Assembly (NCBI GenBank): GCA_964460075.1
Contig: CAYWPC010000017.1
Coordinates: 1-49,037, forward strand
DNA: 49,037 nt
Direction of reading: 5' to 3'
Source: JAMBLL01 sp964460075
GTDB lineage: Bacteria; Actinomycetota; Acidimicrobiia; Spongiisociales; UBA5794
Shown here: positions 42,092 through 49,037 of the stretch, one piece after another
How positions within the stretch are numbered: position 1 is the first letter of the stretch
Layout: the number at the start of each line of letters is the position of its first letter
The notes under the pieces: generated by a model
Seen by the model: the letters and a program-made list of their open reading frames with translations, nothing else
Databases searched by the model: none
Told to the model about the DNA's origin: nothing
Made by a program: the position numbers and the translations under genes

Positions 42092-44767
42092 CTACTCGGC
42101 GGCCATTTCTCGGAGGACCATGTGGAGAATGCCACCGTGACGCAGGTAGTCCACTTCGATCGGTGTGTCACAGCGGGCCACCGCCACGAACTCCACCATC
42201 GTCCCATCCGACTTGGTCGCCGTCACGGCAACCTCCTGGCGTGGCACGAGCGAGTCATCCACTGCAATGTCGAACACCTCTGTGCCGTCAAGCCCGAGTG
42301 AGTCCGCGCTCTGCCCTTCGGCGAACGTCAGCGGGAGGACACCCATCATCACCAGATTCGAACGATGGATGCGCTCATAGCTCTCCGCAATGACCGCCCG
42401 CACCCCGAGAAGAAACGTTCCCTTGGCCGCCCAGTCCCTCGAAGAACCCATGCCGTAGTCAACACCTGCGAGCACCACGAGCGGGGTTCCAGCATCCTTG
42501 TAGTTGAGACTTGCCTCGTAGACGCTCTTGACCTCGCCGTCGGTGAAATCCAGCGTCCAGCCGCCTTCCGTTCCTGGCGCCAGCTGATTGCGGACCCGGA
42601 TATTTGCAAACGTGCCACGGGTCATGACACGGTCATTCCCACGCCTCGATCCGTACGAATTGAACAACCGCACTGGAACGCCCGCCTCAGTGAGAAACAC
42701 GCCGGCTGGCGTGCTGAATCCAATGGCTCCAGCAGGTGAGATGTGGTCGGTCGTGATCGAATCTCCGAGCTTGAGCAGCACCTTTGCTCCGACGATCGGC
42801 GTGATCGGCGTCGGCTCCGGCCCGAGATCCATGAAAAACGGCGGCTCCTGGATGTATGTAGAGGCAGGACTCCACTCATACAGCGCCCCGCCGGACGTCT
42901 CGATGGCCTGCCACTCAAGAGACCCCTCGAAGACCGAGCCGTACTCCTTCTTGAACTGGTCGGTGGACACGGACGACGCGACCGTTTCGAGAATCTCGTC
43001 CTGCGACGGCCAGATGTCGCTCAGGAACACGTCGTTGCCTTCCCTGTCGACACCGAGGGGCTCCGTCGTCAGATCGATATCGACCGTTCCTGCAATGGCA
43101 TAGGCCACAACGAGCGGAGGACTTGCAAGGTAGTTGGCTCGAACGTCAGGGCTGATCCGTCCCTCGAAGTTGCGGTTACCAGACAGGACTGAAGTGACAA
43201 CAAGATCGTTTGCACGCACACCGGCGCTGATCACATCCGGCAGAGGTCCCGAGTTGCCGATACACGTCGTGCACCCGTATCCAACGGTGAAAAATCCGAC
43301 AGCTTCGAGATCCTCGAGAAGACCTGCTGCCCGCAAATAGTCGGTGACGACCTTCGAGCCTGGCGCGAGGGACGTCTTGACCCATGGCTTCCGGTTGAGC
43401 CCGAGATCTCTCGCCTTCCGAGCAACCAGACCCGCCCCGATCATCACTTCCGGATTCGACGTGTTCGTACAACTCGTGATCGCGGCGATGACAACGGCGC
43501 CGTCCGCGACATCAAAAGTTGCGCCTTCGAACTCGATATCTCTGGCCGTCCCTCCCTCACCCCCGTCTGGCCGAAGCTGACCGTCGAGGTCCACATGCCA
43601 CTGCTGCTTCATCGCTGCGAGCTCGATGCGGTCCTGCGGACGCTTCGGGCCGGCGAGCGACGGTACGACCGTACCCATGTCGAGTTCGAGCGATGAGCTG
43701 TAGGTGATGTCGCGAGAGTCATCACGCCACATTCCCTGCAGCTTGTAGTACTGCTCGACGGTCGCGACGAGTGCGTCGTCACGTCCAGACAGCCTGAGAT
43801 AGTCCAGGGTGAGATCGTCGACAGGGAAGAACCCAACCGTTGCACCGTATTCGGGCGCCATGTTTGCCAACGTTGCGCGGTTAGCTACCGGCATCTCGGC
43901 AAGACCCGGACCGTAGAACTCGACGAACTTTCCGACGACGCCGTGCTCTCGGAGCATCTCTGTGACGCGGAGAACGAGATCGGTTGCCGTCGAACCGTCT
44001 GGAAGGGCACCGGTGAGCTTGAACCCGACGACCTCGGGGAGGAGCATGAAGATCGGCTGCCCAACCATCACAGCTTCGGCTTCGATGCCTCCGACACCCC
44101 ATCCAAGGATGCCGAGACCGTTGATCATCGTCGTGTGAGAGTCCGTTCCAACGAGTGAGTCCGGGTACAGCGAGCCACCCTCGTCCCATACGACCTTGCC
44201 GAGATATTCGAGATTGACCTGGTGCACGATGCCTGTTGCTGGCGGCACCACCGAAAAGTTGTCGAACGCCGACTTGCCCCATTTCAGGAACTCGTATCGC
44301 TCGTGGTTACGCTCGAACTCGAACTCGGAGTTGATGCGTAACGCGTCCCGAGAGTTGAACGCATCGACCTGGACCGAGTGATCGATGACGAGATCAGACT
44401 GCACCTGCGGGTTCACCTTTGCGGCTGCAGACGGATCGCCGGTCATTCGCACGATGGCGGATCGCATCGCAGCGAGGTCCACAACGGCTGGGACGCCTGT
44501 GAAGTCTTGGAGAACAACACGCGCCGGCTTGTACGCAATCTCGGAGGTCCCAACCTTGGAGGCGTCGTACTGCGCGACCGCTTGGATGTCTTCGTCTCGA
44601 ACGACGCGACCGTCATGATTCCTCAAGACCGACTCGAGGAGGGCCTTGATCGAATACGGCAGCGAATCGATGTCGCCCATGTCTCGCAACGCGTCGAGGC
44701 GATATACGACACGCTCACCGAGAGGTGTGTCGATGACTGATCGGGCGGAGAAGGGGTCGTGACTCAT
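42092..44767 (-). CDS. acnA: Aconitate hydratase
   Basis: 891 residues from ATG 44767, with GGAGAGG upstream. The three [4Fe-4S] Cys lie in AAITSCTNTSNP and VGYGCTTCIGNSGPLP. SLVGTDSHTTMINGLGILGWGVGGIEAEAVMVGQ and the C-terminal swivel domain with GSSRDWAAKGTFLLGVRAVIAESYERIHRSNL are typical of the AcnA/IRP type. It interconverts citrate and isocitrate in the TCA cycle. TAATCT on the minus strand, ~48 nt upstream, may be its -10. Confidence 0.97.
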   Translation of the reverse strand: MSHDPFSARSVIDTPLGERVVYRLDALRDMGDIDSLPYSIKALLESVLRNHDGRVVRDEDIQAVAQYDASKVGTSEIAYKPARVVLQDFTGVPAVVDLAAMRSAIVRMTGDPSAAAKVNPQVQSDLVIDHSVQVDAFNSRDALRINSEFEFERNHERYEFLKWGKSAFDNFSVVPPATGIVHQVNLEYLGKVVWDEGGSLYPDSLVGTDSHTTMINGLGILGWGVGGIEAEAVMVGQPIFMLLPEVVGFKLTGALPDGSTATDLVLRVTEMLREHGVVGKFVEFYGPGLAEMPVANRATLANMAPEYGATVGFFPVDDLTLDYLRLSGRDDALVATVEQYYKLQGMWRDDSRDITYSSSLELDMGTVVPSLAGPKRPQDRIELAAMKQQWHVDLDGQLRPDGGEGGTARDIEFEGATFDVADGAVVIAAITSCTNTSNPEVMIGAGLVARKARDLGLNRKPWVKTSLAPGSKVVTDYLRAAGLLEDLEAVGFFTVGYGCTTCIGNSGPLPDVISAGVRANDLVVTSVLSGNRNFEGRISPDVRANYLASPPLVVAYAIAGTVDIDLTTEPLGVDREGNDVFLSDIWPSQDEILETVASSVSTDQFKKEYGSVFEGSLEWQAIETSGGALYEWSPASTYIQEPPFFMDLGPEPTPITPIVGAKVLLKLGDSITTDHISPAGAIGFSTPAGVFLTEAGVPVRLFNSYGSRRGNDRVMTRGTFANIRVRNQLAPGTEGGWTLDFTDGEVKSVYEASLNYKDAGTPLVVLAGVDYGMGSSRDWAAKGTFLLGVRAVIAESYERIHRSNLVMMGVLPLTFAEGQSADSLGLDGTEVFDIAVDDSLVPRQEVAVTATKSDGTMVEFVAVARCDTPIEVDYLRHGGILHMVLREMAAE

Positions 44768-45050
44768 TGGTGCCTCTCCAATTTCGGGGGGTGATGTTTG
44801 CACTCTCAGCATCCAAGATTAGGGGCGTGTCGAACCACATATCGTTGCCCAAGACTTCGCGCAATTCACCAAAACGCCACGCATCGCTGTTTTTTCGGAT
44901 CAACCGTCTCCGAAACACATCTCAACGAAAGAACGGGCAATCTTCGCGGTTCCCTCTCCGGAGGCGGCACGCGGAACGTTTATGCACATGAGGGCTGTGG
45001 AGCCTCCGCTCGCGGAAGAACCGATGACTCCGCTGCCCGTCCCCCTCGAG
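44768..45050. other. Intergenic region upstream of acnA
   Basis: 283 bp between the acnA start and the end of the molybdoenzyme gene (both minus strand). No open frame here looks real. It should contain the acnA promoter; I see no convincing riboswitch, RNA gene or hairpin. Confidence 0.6.
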
Positions 45051-45662
45051 TCAGTCGCCCCAGTAGCGCTGCTCCGAGAACGGATCGCCATACATGTGGT
45101 AGCCGTTGCGCTCCCAGAATCCGGGTTGGTCGCCATCGATGAGCGTGAGGCCTCGCACCCACTTGACGGACTTCCAGAAGTACAGATGCGGGACGACGAG
45201 ACGGAGAGGGAACCCGTGCTCTGGTTCGAGCGGAGCCCCTTCGTAGGTGTGCGCGAAAATGTTCGGTGACCGCAGAAAGTCTTCTATCGGGAGATTCGCG
45301 GTGAACCCCTGATAGGCGTTCACGAGCACGTGGCTCGCCCCAGCCTTCGGAGTGATCTGATCCCAGATGTGTGACACGGGGATGCCAGTCCATGAGGTAT
45401 CGAACTTGGACCATTTCGTCACACAGTGGATGTCGGCAGTCATCGACTCGGACGGCATCGCCTCGATGTCATGCCACTGCCACGTCACGGTCTCTTCGAC
45501 GAGTCCGTCGACGACGAAGTCCCATGCTTCGAGGTCCACGACGGGAACACTGCCAGCCTGAAGCACAGGGAATCGCTTCGTGTGATATTGGCCGGGTGGG
45601 AGCCGCTGTGGATCGATCCCGAGCTGTTCGAGCTCTGCGCGGTTCCGTTTGAAGAAGCTCAT
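45051..45662 (-). CDS. Sulfite oxidase-like molybdopterin oxidoreductase
   Basis: 203 residues: the SUOX/YedY fold alone. The molybdenum-binding Cys lies in MTADIHCVTKWSKFDTSWTGIPV. LVNAYQGFTANLPIEDFL, GAPLEPEHGFPLRLVVPHLYFWKSVKWVRGL and the C-terminal GFWERNGYHMYGDPFSEQRYWG are conserved in this small family. No Tat or Sec signal is seen, so it is likely cytoplasmic. The natural substrate (sulfite, sulfoxide or other) cannot be read from the sequence. Confidence 0.9.
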   Translation of the reverse strand: MSFFKRNRAELEQLGIDPQRLPPGQYHTKRFPVLQAGSVPVVDLEAWDFVVDGLVEETVTWQWHDIEAMPSESMTADIHCVTKWSKFDTSWTGIPVSHIWDQITPKAGASHVLVNAYQGFTANLPIEDFLRSPNIFAHTYEGAPLEPEHGFPLRLVVPHLYFWKSVKWVRGLTLIDGDQPGFWERNGYHMYGDPFSEQRYWGD

Positions 45663-45734
45663 GGCCGAAGCGTAGACACACCGCGGTTGCGCGACGACGG
45701 TTCGGCCGTGTCATCCCGCACCCGCCCATGTTCA

Positions 45735-45787
45735 CCGTTCTTGCGTAACTCAGTCCCCCGTGGCGGGACTGAGTTACGCAAGAACGG
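45735..45787. repeat. Dispersed palindrome, copy 5 (variant centre)
   Basis: Same outer arms (GTTCTTGCGTAACT), but the next position is C instead of G on the left and G instead of C on the right, so pairing is kept. Unlike the other copies it lies between divergent genes, 72 bp from the molybdoenzyme start and directly against the -10 box of the TlpA-like gene. Confidence 0.93.
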
Positions 45788-45789
45788 AG

Positions 45790-45795
45790 TACGGT
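45790..45795 (+). promoter_or_regulatory. -10-like TACGGT box, leaderless promoter candidate
   Basis: TACGGT ends 7 nt before the GTG at 45803. The -35 zone falls inside the right arm of dispersed palindrome copy 5. Confidence 0.4.
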
Positions 45796-45802
45796 TCTGC
45801 AT

Positions 45803-46333
45803 GTGAACGGATCTCGACTCAAGCGCCACTCCGTCGCCGGGGTCCTGGCGCTTGCATTGCTTGCCAGCGCGTGCTCCCCCTCCGGTGCACAAACCAAGGC
45901 ATCGGGTGCTTCGCCGGACGGCGAGCTCGCACCACACTTCACCGTGCCAACAGCCACAGGCGACGAATTTTCGCTATCCGACTACCTCACCAACGACGGC
46001 AGGCCCTTGTTCTTGAACCTGTGGGCGTCATGGTGTTTCCCCTGCCGAGAAGAGATGCCGGCAATCGACGCCGCGTCGAAGCAGTTTCCCGACATAGCCT
46101 TCATCGGAGTCGCCATCCAAGACAGGCGCGCAGATTCTGAGGCGTTCCTCAAGGAAGTAGCCGTCACCTACACCATCGGGTTCGACGATGACGGGTCCGT
46201 CGACCGTGCGTACCACCCGATCGGGCTACCGGCGTCGTACATCATCTCCTCCGACGGCCTGATCCTGGAACGAATACTCGGGAAGGTCACACAGGAGAGC
46301 CTCGCCGAGAAATTCGCCAAGTACTTCGGGTAG
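45803..46333 (+). CDS. TlpA-like thioredoxin lipoprotein
   Basis: 176 residues from GTG 45803. The N-terminus is a lipoprotein signal with the lipobox LASAC (Cys at ~24). The thioredoxin fold has FLNLWASWCFPCREEMPAI with the CxxC pair, and the cis-Pro loop IGLPASYIIS. It would act outside the membrane in thiol-disulfide exchange, for example in cytochrome c maturation or reduction of periplasm-like targets. No partner gene is in the window. Confidence 0.9.
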   Translation: MNGSRLKRHSVAGVLALALLASACSPSGAQTKASGASPDGELAPHFTVPTATGDEFSLSDYLTNDGRPLFLNLWASWCFPCREEMPAIDAASKQFPDIAFIGVAIQDRRADSEAFLKEVAVTYTIGFDDDGSVDRAYHPIGLPASYIISSDGLILERILGKVTQESLAEKFAKYFG

Positions 46334-46415
46334 CAACGAAAGCCCGTGCAAGGTAGCTCACGCACGGACGGAGGACCACCTGGAGGAATCGACGAAGATC
46401 ACCTTTGTTGACGGT

Positions 46416-47069
46416 GTGCGCGATGTGTCTCCGCTCCTGTTGGGCATTATCCCATTCGGCCTCATCTTCGGTGTTACCGCCTCAACGTCCGGCGTGCCGA
46501 TCGTTGCCGCCTGGGCGAGTTCGTTCATCGTGTTCGCCGGGGCCAGTCAACTCGCCATCATCGACATTCTCGGCAACGGAGGAGCCGCTGCTGTGGCGAT
46601 CTTCACCGCGGTGGTCATCAACGCCCGACATCTCATGTACTCAGCCGACATGGGCAGATACACCGTTGACGAGCCCCTTACCCGCAAGATTGGCATCGGA
46701 TACGTGCTGACGGATCAGGCATACCTCATCACGAGTCACCGCTTCCCCGACCCTGCGTCTCGCGCCGGCTTCACATCGTTCTTCTTCGGAGCCGCCCTGA
46801 CCCTCTGGTTCACCTGGCAGGTATCGACAACGGTCGGCCTGCTGCTCGGTGCTGCAATACCGGCGTCGTGGTCGCTCGAGTTTGCCATCCCTCTCACCTT
46901 CCTTTCGCTCCTCGTGCTCGCCATCAAGGACAAGCCAGGGCTTGTCGCAGCGGCCGTAGGGGGCGCAGTCGCCTTGGGGACGGTCGGGCTTTCATACAAC
47001 CTCGGCCTCCTCATCGGGGCACTCGCAGGCGTTATCGCAGGTATGACCGCCGAGAGGTGGTCGAAGTGA
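46416..47069 (+). CDS. azlC: AzlC-type branched-chain amino acid exporter subunit
   Basis: 217 residues from GTG 46416, with PLLLGIIPFGLIFGVTAS, FAGASQLAIIDIL and INARHLMYSADM, the hallmark AzlC segments, and about seven membrane helices. The frame is family-like further upstream (FVDGVRDVSPLL): a CTG at 46380, 5 nt behind GAGG, may be the true start and would add 12 residues. With AzlD it forms a small exporter of branched-chain or related amino acids. Confidence 0.9.
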   Translation: MRDVSPLLLGIIPFGLIFGVTASTSGVPIVAAWASSFIVFAGASQLAIIDILGNGGAAAVAIFTAVVINARHLMYSADMGRYTVDEPLTRKIGIGYVLTDQAYLITSHRFPDPASRAGFTSFFFGAALTLWFTWQVSTTVGLLLGAAIPASWSLEFAIPLTFLSLLVLAIKDKPGLVAAAVGGAVALGTVGLSYNLGLLIGALAGVIAGMTAERWSK

Positions 47070-47374
47070 CTGCATGGATCGTCGTCATCACGGCGGGTGT
47101 CGCAACGTTCGCCATGCGGTTCGTTTTCATTGCGCTCTTCGGGCGAATCACCGTCCCGGACTGGCTGGAGCGGGCGCTGCGATACGTCGCGCCTTCGGTC
47201 CTTGCAGCCATCACACTGCCAGCAGTGGTCGCACCCGGCGGGGTGTTTGGGCTGTGGAACCCGTTCGTTCCGGCTGCGATCATCGGAGGTCTCGCAGCGT
47301 GGCGAACGAAAAGTATCGGCATCTCGATCGTCGCGGGACTCGTCTCCCTGTGGATCCTCCAGTGGGCGATCTAG
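47066..47374 (+). CDS. azlD: AzlD-type exporter subunit
   Basis: 102 residues. Four hydrophobic segments; MRFVFIALFGRITVPDWLERALRYVAPSVLAAITLPAVV matches AzlD. The GTG start overlaps the azlC stop (GTGA), as is usual for this pair. It forms the exporter with AzlC at the inner membrane. Confidence 0.92.
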   Translation: MTAWIVVITAGVATFAMRFVFIALFGRITVPDWLERALRYVAPSVLAAITLPAVVAPGGVFGLWNPFVPAAIIGGLAAWRTKSIGISIVAGLVSLWILQWAI

Positions 47375-47392
47375 ACGCCAGAGCGTGAAGCC

Positions 47393-48160
47393 CTACCGAC
47401 CGGTCCACGTCGGGTCGCGGCGCTCCAAGAAGGCCGAAACACCCTCCGTGGCGTCGTCGGTGAACGACACGGCGGTAAGCCCAATGTGGAGATTGTCGAG
47501 TGCTGTGTCTGGATCCATCGCCGCCGTCGCGTAGAACGCTCGCTTGCCCATTGCGAGGGCCGCAGCTGGTGCATCCACAAGCTTGTCCACGACCGTCGCT
47601 ACGGCCTCGTCGAGCTGTTCGCGCGGGACACTCATCGTCGCTATACCAAGCTGCGCCGCGCGGTCCCCCGATATCACTTGCCCAGTCATCATCATGTGCA
47701 GGAGTGCTTTACGTGGCACGAGAGGAAACAGAACGGCTGAGATCATCATGGGCCACAGCCCGAGGCTGATCTCGGGCGTTCCCAGCTTTGCGTCGTCAAC
47801 GACGATGGTGATGTCGCACGCGGCAGCGACACCAAATCCACCACCGAGAGCTGCTCCGTTGATGCGACCGACCACAGGCTTAGGAATCGTCGTCATTGCA
47901 CGAAACAAGTTCACGAGCTCTCCTCGCGAATGGTGCCCTGCCAAGGGCGTGTCGACGAATCCCCCCGCAAGGTCTCCGCCAGCGGAGAATGCTCTGTCTC
48001 CTGCGCCCGTTAGCACCACAACGCGGACCTCTGGATCGTCCCCTGCGCGCAGCACCGCATCCTTGAGACCGCCCATGACCTCGTTCGACAGCGGGTTTCG
48101 TCGCTGCGGGTCGTCGATAGTAATTGTCGCAACGCTGCCATCTATGTCATATCCGATCAC
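47393..48160 (-). CDS. Enoyl-CoA hydratase/isomerase family protein
   Basis: 255 residues from GTG 48160, which has AGGAG 7 nt upstream. Crotonase motifs: VVVLTGAGDRAFSAGGDLAG (first oxyanion-hole strand) and GRINGAALGGGFGVAAACDITI (second). The Glu that activates water in enoyl-CoA hydratase is replaced (GGGFGVA instead of GGG-x-E); the second Glu is kept in LGTPEISLG. It may therefore be an isomerase or another crotonase-fold enzyme, not a hydratase. It converges on azlD with 18 bp between stops. Confidence 0.88.
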   Translation of the reverse strand: MIGYDIDGSVATITIDDPQRRNPLSNEVMGGLKDAVLRAGDDPEVRVVVLTGAGDRAFSAGGDLAGGFVDTPLAGHHSRGELVNLFRAMTTIPKPVVGRINGAALGGGFGVAAACDITIVVDDAKLGTPEISLGLWPMMISAVLFPLVPRKALLHMMMTGQVISGDRAAQLGIATMSVPREQLDEAVATVVDKLVDAPAAALAMGKRAFYATAAMDPDTALDNLHIGLTAVSFTDDATEGVSAFLERRDPTWTGR

Positions 48161-48240
48161 GGCAAATCTCCTGACTGCGGCCTCGCGAAACACTAACCAA
48201 TTCCTCCGTATCGGGGTAACTCGCAGACGGAGGCTTTGGC

Positions 48241-48246
48241 TACAGT
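48241..48246 (+). promoter_or_regulatory. -10-like TACAGT box, leaderless promoter candidate
   Basis: TACAGT ends 6 nt before the ATG at 48253; the spacer GAGCGG is too short to act as a leader. Confidence 0.45.
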
Positions 48247-48252
48247 GAGCGG

Positions 48253-48828
48253 ATGCCGTGGATGTTGCTCGTCATCGTCATCTCGATCGCCTTTGGCGCG
48301 TTGCGTGGAGGAAAACTTCGCAACCTCACCGAGATTCGGGTCAAGATGTGGTGGATGCTGATCGTCGGCTTCCTGATCCTGTCGATCGCAAACTTTCTCC
48401 CACCTGAGAATCACACGCTCGCTGTTTGGCTGATCCTCACGTCGTACTTGCCGCTGCTGCTCTTCGTGTGGCTGAACAGGAACTCGAGCGGAATCTGGAT
48501 CGCCGGCATCGGCATCCTCATGAACTTCACCGTCATCGTGATCAATCGGGGGATGCCCGTCCTCGTGGAGGCTGCCGTGATCGCAGGTGGGGGGAACGGC
48601 AATCTCGTCCTTGGCGCAAAGCACGTGTTCCTCACGGTGGAGACGACTCTGCCGTTCCTCGCCGATGTGATCCCGGTACCTGGAGCGGTGCTCTCGCTTG
48701 GAGACGTTTTTCTCGCTATCGGCATCGGGGTCTTCCTCGAAGATCAGATGCGTCAGCCGCTCTCACTATTCGCCCACCGGGTCACGGGAATCCCTGGCTC
48801 AGCAGCGGACCCCGATCGGCGACCCTAG
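48253..48828 (+). CDS. DUF5317 family membrane protein
   Basis: 191 residues with about five membrane helices. The segments SYLPLLLFVWLNRNSSGIWIAGIGILMNFTVIVINRGMPV and the C-terminal GAVLSLGDVFLAIGIGVFLEDQM match the DUF5317 family seen in actinobacteria and Chloroflexota. Function is unknown. Confidence 0.75.
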   Translation: MPWMLLVIVISIAFGALRGGKLRNLTEIRVKMWWMLIVGFLILSIANFLPPENHTLAVWLILTSYLPLLLFVWLNRNSSGIWIAGIGILMNFTVIVINRGMPVLVEAAVIAGGGNGNLVLGAKHVFLTVETTLPFLADVIPVPGAVLSLGDVFLAIGIGVFLEDQMRQPLSLFAHRVTGIPGSAADPDRRP

Positions 48829-48833
48829 CAACC

Positions 48834-48924
48834 CGATCCCCCTGCATCGTCGCTGCGCTCCTCTGCCGTCCCCCTAGCTGCGCGATCCCCCTGCATCGTC
48901 GCTCCACTCCTCTGCCGTCCCCCT
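48834..48924. repeat. Two 42-bp direct repeats with adjoining hairpin
   Basis: 48834-48875 and 48883-48924 are the same 42-bp unit (CGATCCCCCTGCATCGTCGC... to CCGTCCCCCT) with two mismatches. The second copy runs into GTCCCCCTTGAAAGGGGGAC, which is self-complementary. No gene is visible from 48829 to the window end. Confidence 0.85.
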
Positions 48925-49037
48925 TGAAAGGGGGACAGGGTTCCGTTTCCGACCGTCCCACCTTCAGGGGGGACAAGCGAGCCTTCGAGCGAGGGGGGCC
49001 TGCGAGCCTGCGAGCACGGTACGGCAGGAGTCCCGCA

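Overview
The window reads as high-GC Actinomycetota DNA. It carries a WhiB-type iron-sulfur regulator, the actinobacterial families DUF3107 and DUF5317, a Rho factor with an Arg/Asn-rich insert, many GTG and TTG starts, and many start codons placed 6-10 nt behind a TAnnnT box, as in leaderless transcripts. I could not fix the genus; an uncultured lineage, for example in Acidimicrobiia, is plausible. A run of exactly 100 N at 4343-4442 shows it is part of a draft scaffold.

Layout. (a) 1-13,634 is a cell-surface glycan region: a multi-spanning GT-C-like membrane protein, a GT2 enzyme, three GT4-type glycosyltransferases, a 916-residue GT4-GT2 fusion, a secreted M15 peptidase with FG-GAP/VCBS repeats and a polyprenyl-phosphate sugar-1-phosphate transferase that would start glycan assembly. 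(b) 13,686-14,525 holds a HIT protein and an SRPBCC protein. (c) 14,566-21,627 is a complete F1Fo-ATP synthase operon on the minus strand (atpZ-like, atpI-like, B, E, F, H, A, G, D, C). (d) 21,740-32,597 is housekeeping on the minus strand: glyA, a small membrane protein, tsaC/sua5, prmC, prfA, a DUF1385 gene, type-B rpmE, rho, rmuC, thrC and hom. (e) 32,874-34,928 on the plus strand is an unrecognised secreted or membrane protein whose C-terminal 400 residues are about one quarter tryptophan and contain a perfect 587-bp internal duplication. It lies between hom-thrC and lysA-argS. (f) 35,021-42,029 holds lysA, argS, tRNA-Arg(CCG), a YqeY protein, whiB, DUF3107, an Mrp-type P-loop ATPase, and a two-gene redox unit: an HTH regulator with a Cys-rich tail followed 5 bp later by an AhpD/carboxymuconolactone-decarboxylase-like protein. 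(g) 42,092-48,828 holds aconitase, a sulfite-oxidase-like molybdoenzyme, a TlpA-type lipoprotein, azlC-azlD, a crotonase-fold enzyme and a DUF5317 protein.

Main discoveries. First, the AhpD-like gene (41475-42029) has an in-frame TGA exactly where the family has the second Cys of its CxxC motif (here C-H-Y-TGA). A 6-bp hairpin with a GGUCU loop follows, its GG at +19/+20 from the TGA, which is the geometry of a bacterial SECIS. I read this as a selenoprotein, not a broken gene. Second, the Trp-rich protein matches no family I know. Third, five copies of a ~50-bp near-perfect palindrome (core GTTCTTGCGTAACT...) sit in intergenic spaces. Four lie just after gene 3' ends; one lies in a divergent promoter region and carries a base-pair-preserving double change.
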